A stretch of DNA of 5,171 nucleotides from JBGZEX01 sp041846495 (GTDB lineage: Bacteria > Bacteroidota > Bacteroidia > Bacteroidales > Marinifilaceae), in assembly GCA_041846495.1 (NCBI GenBank), contig JBGZEX010000070.1:1-5171 (forward strand), in the 5' to 3' direction. This document shows positions 1 to 5,171 of the stretch, one piece after another (position 1 is the first letter of the stretch; every line of letters starts with the position of its first letter). The position numbers and the translations under genes were made by a program. A model generated the notes under the pieces. It saw only the letters and a list, made by a program, of their open reading frames with translations. It ran no database searches and was not told the origin of the DNA.

Positions 1-221
1 CGAAATCCAAGATAGAGCTTACGAGACATTCCAAGGAGCAAGCGGAGGAGAATATGAATATGTCTCGAGATAATTTTGAAGAAGGGATATTGATGTTGAC
101 GGATCTTCTCGAAGCTCAGGTATTATGGGAAAAGGCTTATACCGAATATATAGATGCGCTTATTGAAGCCAGAATGTGCGAATCGGAATTGTTGAAAGTT
201 ACGGGGGAGATTTATAAATAG
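1..221 (+). CDS. TolC-like outer-membrane efflux factor, C-terminal fragment (5' end outside window)
   Basis: Only the last 72 codons are visible, read in the frame that ends at TAG 219-221; no start lies inside the window. The protein runs KSKIELTRHSKEQ..., then SRDNFEEGILMLTDLLEAQ, then a helix ending LLKVTGEIYK. The 'SRDNFEEG-LTDLLEAQ-W-AYTEYIDA' pattern is the typical end of the second repeat of outer-membrane efflux proteins: a long periplasmic helix, a short turn to the membrane barrel strand, and a last helix ending near L-x-x-x-T-G. Such proteins form the trimeric beta-barrel and alpha-barrel duct that carries pump substrates across the outer membrane. The gene lies 22 bp upstream of the adaptor gene on the same strand, so it should be the duct of this same pump. 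The family call is firm; signal peptide and most of the protein cannot be judged. Confidence 0.9.
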   Translation, partial: KSKIELTRHSKEQAEENMNMSRDNFEEGILMLTDLLEAQVLWEKAYTEYIDALIEARMCESELLKVTGEIYK

Positions 222-243
222 TATTAAGAAAAAAATTAATTAT

Positions 244-1290
244 ATGAAAACAAGGATAGGACTCATAATTTTAGTCGTGTTTTTTGCGAATATTTCGTGT
301 AAACACAAATCATCGAGTGATGCGAATGCGGTTGAAGCTGTTGCAGTAACGGTTGCTACGGTAGATGAAAGAGAGTATGCTCCCGTTTTGAATTTTTCCG
401 GAACGGTAGAAGCGAATCGGGAGGCTAATTTGGCGACGACTTTACCCGGGCGAGTGGAGAAGATTTATTTCAAGGAGGGGGATTATATTCCTCAAGGTAA
501 AATTATAGCCGAACTTTCGGATGAAATGTTGATACAGGCAATGGTCGAATACGAGACTTTGAAGAAAGATTTCGAACGTATACGGCGTTTGAAGGAAAAA
601 GGGAGTGTGCGTGTTATCGATTACGATCATATTAAGGCAAAGTATGAAGCTTCGGAGGCAAAGGTACGTTTGATGCGTAAGAATACTACGATTACGGCTC
701 CTTTTAGCGGAGTGTTGACGGATATTATGATAGAAGAGGGGGAGAATTATGCTTTAATGCCTTCCGTAAGTCCGGATTTTAAGTTGAAATCGGGTATATT
801 GACATTAATGCAATTGAATCCTTTAAAAGTGAAGATCGAGGTGAATGAAAAGAATTTGAGATTTGTTTCCAAGGGTACTCTTGCAAAAATGCGATTCGAT
901 GCCATACCGGACAGGGAATTCACGGGGAAGGTGCGTATGATGAAGCCAACCTTGAATTTATCGACACGTACGACAACTGTGGAAATAGAATTGGAAAACT
1001 CCAAACGGGAGATAAAACCGGGAATGTATGCTAATGTGGAATTGGTGTTGGATAAGGTTACGGGCTTATTCGTTCCCCTCAATGCCATTTATCGTCAGAG
1101 TGGAACAGGAGACGATTATCTTTTTGTAGTGGATGCGGAGCATAAGGTGAAAAGAGTATTGATAAACAGGATACAGACAATAGGAGATGAAGTTGTTGTA
1201 AGCGGGGTTTCCAAAGGCTTGCAGATAGTTATCGACGGGAAGAACAAATTGAGTGAGGGGACTGTCGTAAAAGTGTCAAACCGGAAATAA
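244..1290 (+). CDS. RND efflux periplasmic adaptor (membrane fusion protein), lipoprotein
   Basis: A 348-residue membrane fusion protein that should link the inner-membrane RND pump to the outer-membrane duct. Residues 1-18 form a hydrophobic signal followed by Cys19 (ANISC), a loose lipobox that suggests lipidation and supports ATG 244 as the start. The order of parts is: first half of the lipoyl-like domain with FSGTVEANREANLATTLPGRV (about 51-71) and FKEGDYIPQGKIIAEL (76-91); a short helical hairpin (about 93-146); the second lipoyl half ITAPFSGVLTDIMIEEGE (150-167); a beta-barrel (about 193-270, with KPGMYANVEL at 258-267); and a membrane-proximal domain to residue 348. The hairpin looks shorter than that of AcrA. 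The start has no Shine-Dalgarno motif but an A/T-rich leader, as is usual in Bacteroidota. The 22-bp and 12-bp spacers to its neighbours indicate one operon. Substrate cannot be inferred from the adaptor. Confidence 0.95.
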   Translation: MKTRIGLIILVVFFANISCKHKSSSDANAVEAVAVTVATVDEREYAPVLNFSGTVEANREANLATTLPGRVEKIYFKEGDYIPQGKIIAELSDEMLIQAMVEYETLKKDFERIRRLKEKGSVRVIDYDHIKAKYEASEAKVRLMRKNTTITAPFSGVLTDIMIEEGENYALMPSVSPDFKLKSGILTLMQLNPLKVKIEVNEKNLRFVSKGTLAKMRFDAIPDREFTGKVRMMKPTLNLSTRTTTVEIELENSKREIKPGMYANVELVLDKVTGLFVPLNAIYRQSGTGDDYLFVVDAEHKVKRVLINRIQTIGDEVVVSGVSKGLQIVIDGKNKLSEGTVVKVSNRK

Positions 1291-1302
1291 AATATTAAGA
1301 TT

Positions 1303-4300
1303 ATGAGATTGCCAAAAGTTTCGGTTAACCATCCTATTGCCACGGCGATGTTTTTTATTGCCGTATTGTTGCTGGGATTGGTTTCGATGAAAATGTTGCC
1401 TTTGGATATTATGCCGGAAATGGAGCTGCCGACAATTACGGTACTTACGGTTTATCCGGGGGCTTCTGCTGATGAAGTTGAGAAACAGGTGACAAAGCCT
1501 TTGGAGGCCGTATTGTCCGGTGCCGAAAAGTTAAAAGAGATAAAATCCACTTCTAAAGAAAACGTATCCTTTATTTCTTTGCAGTATACGTGGGGAGGAG
1601 ATATCGATGCCGCTGCAAATAATGCCCGGGATTTAATAGAACTGGTGAAACGGCGTTTGCCGCGAGATGTGGAAAATCCGATTATTTATAAAGTGAATTC
1701 TTCGATGATGCCCATATTGGTATATGGTATCAATGCTACGGAGAATCTCAACGGAATTCAACAAATACTTGAAGACGATATTATTTCTCCTTTGCGTAAA
1801 GTGGAAGGGGTGGGTACGGTAATTTATCTCGGGCAGAATGAAAGAGAGATACAGATATTGTTGGATCCCGACAAACTCGATGCCTTCGGTTTATCCGTAA
1901 CTCAGATTGCAAAACTGTTGCAAGCCGAGAATATATCCATTCCCGGAGGAAATATAAAGGTCGGGACTTACGATTTCTCCGTAAGGATGCCGGGGGAGTT
2001 TTCTTCGGTTGAAGAGATAAAGAATGTGGTGTTGGCGGCGATGAACGGGAAAATTATCAGGGTAGGAGATATTGCCGATGTAAAGGACGGAGTTGCGGAA
2101 AAGGATGCTTTCGGACGCACGCATAAAGGTTTGGGAGTTGCCATGATGGTTCAGAAACAATCGGGAAGCAATACGGTGGAGGTCATCAATGCCGTACGGA
2201 ACCGTATAGAGAGGATTAAGAAAGACCTTCCGGGCGATGTGGAGTTATGGGAAGTCATGAATGCGGAAGAAGCGATCACTCAGTCCATTAATAATTTGAC
2301 TTCATCGTTATGGTATGCATTGATATTCGTGACTTTGGTGGTATTGGCTTTCCTTAGGGATTGGAAATCCAGTCTGATAATTTTCTTTACCATGCCGGTA
2401 TCGCTCATAGCAGCTTTTATTGTGATGTATGTAATCGGGTATACGATCAATATATTTTCATTAATGTCGTTGATGATAGCCATAGGTATGGTGGTGGACA
2501 ATGCGATTGTGGTACTCGAAAATATAACCCAACATGTGGAAAAGGGTGCTCGACCGAAGCAGGCGGCTATTTTCGGAGCATCCGAAATGGGTACGGCCAT
2601 TGCGGCCTCTACTGCAACTACCTTGGTGGTATTCATTCCCATGATATTTATGGGTGGGGTTGTCGGTATACTGTTTAAGCAATTGGCGATATTGACGTCG
2701 GTTACTTTGGTAGTATCCTTGTTTACCGCATTGACATTGACGCCGATGTTATCCTCTTTTTTAATAAAACCTGCATGGGAGAAAAAACGTAAAGGCCGTT
2801 TTTATGAAATGAGCGAACGTTGGTTTCAGAAACTCGAATCATTTTATAAAAATGTACTGGGATGGGCCGTATTTCATAAGAGTTTCACATTATTGGCCGC
2901 CTTGGTGTTATTTGTCGTAGCGATGTTATTGGGAAAGAGATTGGGCTCGGATTATATTCCCGACCTGGATGCGGGGGATATCGTTGTGGTATTTGAAACC
3001 GAAGTGGGAACTCGAGCTACTCAAACCGACAGTGTCGCCTTGAAGGTTATGGAAATAATGGAGGAAGAGATTTATGAAATGGTACCCGGCTCTTTGGCGG
3101 CAATTTCCGGGCAAACGCCCGACGGTGCTCTGACGACGGTAGGTTTTAGCGAGGGTAAGAACATTGCCTCGGTGCTTTGCCATTTGACTTTGCCTAACAA
3201 GCGTTCCCGTACGGCGGAAGAAATCGGAGCGGCTCTCAGAGCGCGTATCGAGCAAATACCTGAAATCGAGAAATTTCATGTGACGGCCGGAAGTATTCTT
3301 TCCGCGGCTTTGTTAGGAAATAAAAAACCTCTGGAAGTCAATGTATCCTGTAAGGATTTTGCGAAATTGAATGCCGTAGCTACTCAAATTTATGATAAAA
3401 TGGAGAGTTTGCCTTATCTTAAGGATGTAACCAATACGATAGACCGGGGAAAATTGGAGATTTTGGTGAATGTGGATAAGGAAAAAGCTTCCAATATGGG
3501 TTTGAATTCCACTTTGATCGGTTTGCAGGTACGTCAGAGCATATACGGAACCGAAGCGGGAACGCTTAACGAAGAAGGCGATGAATACGATATTAACGTA
3601 CGCTATGCTCCGGAGAAACGAAACGATATCAATAGTCTTCGCAATATTCGTATAACCAATATGCTGGGTAAACAGATACCCTTATATTCGGTGGCCGATA
3701 TCGAGGAAGGATACGGGCAGTTGGAGATAACCCGTTTGGCTCAACAGCGTTATGTAAAGGTAATGGCCGACTTGAACGGAATATCCTTGGGAGAGGCCAC
3801 GGAAAAAATTCAGGAGATGTTGGACGGAATGGATTTTCCCGAAGGACTGGATGTGGAAATAAGCGGTCAAGTGACGGAGCAGGAAGAATCTTTCGGCAGT
3901 CTTTATTTGATGCTGGCGCTTGGAATCGTATTGGTATATATGGTGATGGCTGCTCAATTCGAATCCTTTAAATCTCCGTTTATCGTCATGTTCTCCATTC
4001 CGTTTACTCTTGTCGGAGTAATCCTCGCTTTTTTCGTAACCCGGCTGACTTTGAGTGTGACCACTTTTATCGGAGTTATCATGCTTATCGGAATCGTCGT
4101 GAACAATGGAATCATATTGGTGGATTATACGAATTTGCTTCGTATGCGGAATTATAAGTTGAAAGATGCCGTAATGGAGGCGGGGCGTTCCCGTTTGCGT
4201 CCGGTATTGATGACGACATTTACGACGATTTTGGGAATGTTCCCCATGGCGCTTAGTGCGGGTATGGGAAAAGAAATGTTTGCTCCTTTGGGAATAACTA

Positions 4301-4416
4301 TTATAGGAGGGTTATTGATTTCCACGATGTTTACTCTTATTGTGATTCCGACGATTTATACGGTGTTTCATAAGAATTTATTGAAAACCGAAGAAGTTGC
4401 GGCAGATAATGTATAA
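1303..4416 (+). CDS. RND-family inner-membrane efflux transporter (AcrB/HAE1-like)
   Basis: A full-length 1037-residue RND proton antiporter, the usual size for the AcrB-like group. It has the tandem-duplicated layout: TM1 (about 11-29) after VNHPIATAM; a first periplasmic porter loop (about 33-333) with YPGASADEVEKQVTKPLE at 51-68; TM2-TM6 (about 336-488); TM7 (about 526-543); a second porter loop (about 545-864); and TM8-TM12 (about 866-1020). In TM4 the motif GMVVDNAIVVLENI (395-408) keeps the aspartate matching AcrB Asp407 (D399) but has N400 where AcrB has Asp408. In TM10, GIVVNNGIILVDY (930-942) has N934 where AcrB has Lys940. Motifs PVLMTTFTTILGMFPM (967-982) and MFAPLGITIIGGL (992-1004) are also typical. 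It is expected to work as a trimer with the upstream adaptor and outer-membrane factor. The lack of charge-rich HME motifs favours organic compounds over metals, but substrate is unproven. Start ATG 1303 fits the 12-bp spacer and the N-terminal amphipathic segment. Confidence 0.95.
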   Translation: MRLPKVSVNHPIATAMFFIAVLLLGLVSMKMLPLDIMPEMELPTITVLTVYPGASADEVEKQVTKPLEAVLSGAEKLKEIKSTSKENVSFISLQYTWGGDIDAAANNARDLIELVKRRLPRDVENPIIYKVNSSMMPILVYGINATENLNGIQQILEDDIISPLRKVEGVGTVIYLGQNEREIQILLDPDKLDAFGLSVTQIAKLLQAENISIPGGNIKVGTYDFSVRMPGEFSSVEEIKNVVLAAMNGKIIRVGDIADVKDGVAEKDAFGRTHKGLGVAMMVQKQSGSNTVEVINAVRNRIERIKKDLPGDVELWEVMNAEEAITQSINNLTSSLWYALIFVTLVVLAFLRDWKSSLIIFFTMPVSLIAAFIVMYVIGYTINIFSLMSLMIAIGMVVDNAIVVLENITQHVEKGARPKQAAIFGASEMGTAIAASTATTLVVFIPMIFMGGVVGILFKQLAILTSVTLVVSLFTALTLTPMLSSFLIKPAWEKKRKGRFYEMSERWFQKLESFYKNVLGWAVFHKSFTLLAALVLFVVAMLLGKRLGSDYIPDLDAGDIVVVFETEVGTRATQTDSVALKVMEIMEEEIYEMVPGSLAAISGQTPDGALTTVGFSEGKNIASVLCHLTLPNKRSRTAEEIGAALRARIEQIPEIEKFHVTAGSILSAALLGNKKPLEVNVSCKDFAKLNAVATQIYDKMESLPYLKDVTNTIDRGKLEILVNVDKEKASNMGLNSTLIGLQVRQSIYGTEAGTLNEEGDEYDINVRYAPEKRNDINSLRNIRITNMLGKQIPLYSVADIEEGYGQLEITRLAQQRYVKVMADLNGISLGEATEKIQEMLDGMDFPEGLDVEISGQVTEQEESFGSLYLMLALGIVLVYMVMAAQFESFKSPFIVMFSIPFTLVGVILAFFVTRLTLSVTTFIGVIMLIGIVVNNGIILVDYTNLLRMRNYKLKDAVMEAGRSRLRPVLMTTFTTILGMFPMALSAGMGKEMFAPLGITIIGGLLISTMFTLIVIPTIYTVFHKNLLKTEEVAADNV

Positions 4417-4429
4417 ATTAAATATTCGT

Positions 4430-4738
4430 ATGATGAAAATGATATATTGTACCTGCAATGTGAGTAAACTCGATATACTGTTGAAAGCGTTGGAAGAATT
4501 GGATGTGAGCGACTATCAGGTCGTCGAGCAGGTGATTGCCAAGAATCGAAAAGGAGCTCCCCGTTTCAATACGGCAATATGGCCGGGTTATAATTCCGTA
4601 ATAACCTTACAGGTCAGAGAAGAGGAGAAGGTGAGAAGTTTGGCGGAAAAAATTAAAAAGATGAATGCCGAATCCTATAATGAGGACGAATTGATTACGT
4701 TTTGTTCATGGACTTTGGATGATTACTTTTTCGATTGA
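4430..4738 (+). CDS. Small pump-associated protein, PG0541-like, predicted PII/ferredoxin-like fold
   Basis: A 102-residue cytosolic protein with no signal peptide or membrane segment, encoded 13 bp after the RND gene and before the terminator. I recognise it as similar to the family annotated as PG0541 transporter-associated protein, named from Porphyromonas gingivalis; this is from memory. From ATG 4430, the pattern reads strand (MKMIYCTCN, 2-10), helix (SKLDILLKALEELDV, 12-26), strand (YQVVEQVIAKN, 29-39), a long loop KGAPRFNTAIWPG (41-53), strand (YNSVITLQV, 54-62), helix (EEEKVRSLAEKIKKMNAES, 64-82), and strand (ELITFCSWTLDDYF, 87-100). That beta-alpha-beta-beta-alpha-beta order resembles PII, CutA and DUF3240 proteins, and the loop sits where PII has its T-loop. 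Notable residues are the C7-T-C9 pair, C92 and W94. ATGs at 4409 (overlapping the RND stop), 4433 and 4439 and a TTG at 4397 are alternative starts; 4430 or 4433 best fits the core fold and the operon's spacing. Function is unknown; a regulatory or accessory role is inferred from linkage. Confidence 0.8.
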   Translation: MMKMIYCTCNVSKLDILLKALEELDVSDYQVVEQVIAKNRKGAPRFNTAIWPGYNSVITLQVREEEKVRSLAEKIKKMNAESYNEDELITFCSWTLDDYFFD

Positions 4739-4769
4739 GCGGATTTTCCGATAATCGGCATTTTATGGG

Positions 4770-4801
4770 GAGGTGTGTCAAAATGCACACCTCTTTTTTT
4801 T
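4770..4801 (+). terminator. Intrinsic terminator of the efflux operon
   Basis: A perfect 8-bp stem, GAGGTGTG (4770-4777) with CACACCTC (4786-4793), encloses an 8-nt loop and is followed directly by eight T residues (4794-4801). It starts 32 bp after the stop codon of the last operon gene, where a rho-independent terminator would be expected. The reverse strand lacks an equivalent T-run after the stem, so it should act mainly on + strand transcripts. Confidence 0.9.
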
Positions 4802-4805
4802 ATGC

Positions 4806-4839
4806 ACAAAGCCCCGACTTTCACAAGCAGGGGCTTTGT
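4806..4839 (+). repeat. Inverted repeat / stem-loop at the left edge of the IS1182-like element
   Basis: A perfect 10-bp stem, ACAAAGCCCC (4806-4815) and GGGGCTTTGT (4830-4839), has a 14-nt loop that may form a smaller CTT/AAG stem inside. It begins just 4 bases after the operon terminator's T-run and is followed by TATTACC, a weak U-tract. It could be a second host terminator, or a hairpin at the left end of the insertion sequence that shields the transposase gene from outside transcription. The boundary of the element cannot be set from one end alone. Confidence 0.75.
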
Positions 4840-4865
4840 TATTACCTAAAGATTTTGTATCTTTA
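4835..4865 (+). promoter_or_regulatory. Candidate Bacteroidota promoter for the truncated transposase
   Basis: TTTG at 4835-4838 and TATCTTTA at 4858-4865 are separated by 19 bp. This fits the Bacteroides primary sigma factor pattern (TTTG at -33, TAnnTTTG at -7), with one mismatch in the last base of the -7 box. The -7 box ends 17 nt before ATG 4883. The -33 element falls inside the 3' arm of the upstream hairpin. Confidence 0.5.
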
Positions 4866-4882
4866 AGCATAAGAACTCTATT

Positions 4883-5074
4883 ATGACAAAGATACATTTT
4901 CGTCCTTACAGTCCCAATCAAACAGTGCTTTTTCCTCAAAGAATTGACGAGGATATTGCAAAGAACGATCCGGTGCGCATGGTTGACGCTCTGGTTGAGA
5001 GCCTGAATCTTGAAAGTTTCAGAAAGTTGTATAAGGAATTATTGCTGTCCGGTAAAACTTCTTCTGTCGTATAA
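4883..5074 (+). pseudogene. IS1182-family transposase, N-terminal fragment, interrupted
   Basis: The frame from ATG 4883 gives 63 residues before TAA 5072-5074. Residues 1-52, beginning MTKIHFRPYSPNQTVLFPQR and including LNLESFRKLYKE (41-52), match from memory the start of Bacteroidota IS1182-type transposases of the DUF772/InsH N-terminal group. Intact members run to several hundred residues and normally continue with a segment like 'YHPKMMLKV'. Here the last 11 residues (LLLSGKTSSVV) do not resemble the family and then a stop follows, so the gene is broken after about codon 52, near 5036-5041. The DDE catalytic core is wholly absent, so this fragment cannot transpose. Sequence just downstream looks like the left end of another IS, so insertional disruption is the favoured cause; a deletion fusion is the alternative. 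ATG 4883 is the natural start because family similarity begins at the first residues. Confidence 0.8.
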
Positions 5075-5079
5075 AATTT

Positions 5080-5111
5080 AGGGCTGACACTTCTCACGAT
5101 GTACCAGCCCT
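5080..5111 (+). repeat. Inverted repeat / stem-loop upstream of the second IS gene
   Basis: A perfect 7-bp stem, AGGGCTG (5080-5086) and CAGCCCT (5105-5111), surrounds an 18-nt loop. Three further T residues follow (5112-5114), so it could weakly terminate transcripts entering from the truncated transposase gene. It sits just upstream of the second IS promoter, as the 4806-4839 hairpin does for the first. Confidence 0.65.
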
Positions 5112-5117
5112 TTTGGT

Positions 5118-5125
5118 TATCTTTG
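5118..5125 (+). promoter_or_regulatory. Candidate promoter -7 box of the second IS
   Basis: TATCTTTG is an exact match to the Bacteroides -7 consensus TAnnTTTG and ends 25 nt before ATG 5151. I see no TTTG at the expected -33 distance, so the promoter is supported by one element only. Confidence 0.4.
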
Positions 5126-5150
5126 AGTTGCAAAACAAAAAAGTATAACC

Positions 5151-5171
5151 ATGGGTAAAAGTATACATTTC
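5151..5171 (+). CDS. Start of a putative IS transposase (3' end outside window)
   Basis: Only seven codons are visible, ATG GGT AAA AGT ATA CAT TTC (MGKSIHF), before the window ends. An opening of this kind is, from memory, common in Bacteroidota IS4-family transposases with an N-terminal DUF4372 domain. Seven residues are too few for a secure family call. The upstream leader with hairpin and -7 box, and the broken transposase before it, support the idea that this is the gene of an inserted element. It could instead be another IS family or an unrelated gene. Confidence 0.4.

Larger units (their letters stand above)
4806..5041 (+). mobile_element. Left-end remnant of an IS1182-like insertion sequence (ends approximate)
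   Basis: This segment holds the hairpin, the promoter and the first ~52 codons of an IS1182-type transposase, then stops matching the family. Both limits are approximate: the left end lies somewhere between the operon terminator and the promoter, and the right limit is where transposase similarity ends (about 5036-5041). Whether the rest of the element resumes beyond the window, past a nested IS, cannot be seen. Confidence 0.6.
5042..5171 (+). mobile_element. Left end of a second insertion sequence, possibly IS4-like (partial)
   Basis: After the transposase similarity stops, the sequence changes to a non-coding leader containing a 7-bp-stem hairpin (5080-5111), a TATCTTTG -7 box (5118-5125) and a new ORF starting at 5151. 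This is the usual layout of an insertion-sequence left end. The exact boundary is not determined; it probably lies between 5036 and about 5050. The far end, its matching inverted repeat and any target duplication lie outside the window. Confidence 0.5.

Noticed and set aside
1891..2160. Long antisense and alternate-frame open frames within the adaptor and RND genes (for example 747-1088 minus, 1891-2160 minus, 2280-2642 minus, 2361-2678 plus, 2926-3279 minus).
   Set aside because: They lie wholly within strongly supported genes, have low-complexity or unrecognisable products, and no promoter or start context of their own.
4397..4429. Upstream TTG (4397) and ATG (4409) starts for the small pump-associated protein.
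   Set aside because: They add an N-terminal extension outside the predicted fold and overlap the RND stop codon; a start at 4430 or 4433 matches the spacing seen elsewhere in the operon. ATG 4409 remains possible.
4748..4758. Short perfect dyad CCGAT-A-ATCGG after the last operon gene.
   Set aside because: A one-base centre cannot make a stable RNA hairpin and a single 11-bp dyad is not enough to call an operator.
4936..5133. A 65-codon minus-strand frame spanning the IS junction.
   Set aside because: It is antisense to the transposase fragment and crosses the boundary between two elements, so it is unlikely to be a real gene.
1..5171. CRISPR arrays, tRNA or rRNA genes, riboswitches, attachment sites.
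   Set aside because: No repeat-spacer pattern, tRNA-like cloverleaf or conserved RNA motif was recognised; almost all of the window is coding or IS sequence.

Overview
The window looks like a piece of a Bacteroidota chromosome, probably Bacteroidales. The reasons are moderate GC content, starts preceded by A/T-rich spacers with no Shine-Dalgarno motif, Bacteroidales-type protein sequences, and a TAnnTTTG-type promoter -7 element before an insertion-sequence gene. I cannot name the genus from the sequence alone.

Positions 1-4801 hold one co-directional (+) operon for a tripartite RND efflux pump. In order it encodes the C-terminal end of a TolC-like outer-membrane factor (1-221, start outside the window), a lipoprotein periplasmic adaptor (244-1290), a full-length inner-membrane RND transporter (1303-4416), and a small cytosolic protein (about 4430-4738). 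The small protein resembles what I recall as the PG0541 'transporter-associated' family. Spacers are only 22, 12 and 13 bp, so the four genes are probably co-transcribed. A strong intrinsic terminator at 4770-4801 closes the unit. Functionally, the RND protein would use the proton gradient to drive efflux, the adaptor would bridge the periplasm, and the outer-membrane factor would form the exit duct. The small protein is a candidate accessory or regulatory partner with a predicted PII-like fold.

Positions about 4802-5171 are mobile-element territory. The left end of an IS1182-like element carries a 10-bp-stem hairpin, a Bacteroidota-like promoter and the first ~52 codons of its transposase. 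That reading frame is cut off. It is followed by what looks like the left end of a second insertion sequence, also with a hairpin and a TATCTTTG -7 box, whose ORF begins MGKSIHF at 5151 and leaves the window. The simplest reading is one IS nested in another, placed just beyond the pump operon's terminator.

Nothing here is a clearly new multi-gene system. The most interesting items are the small pump-associated protein and the nested IS junction.
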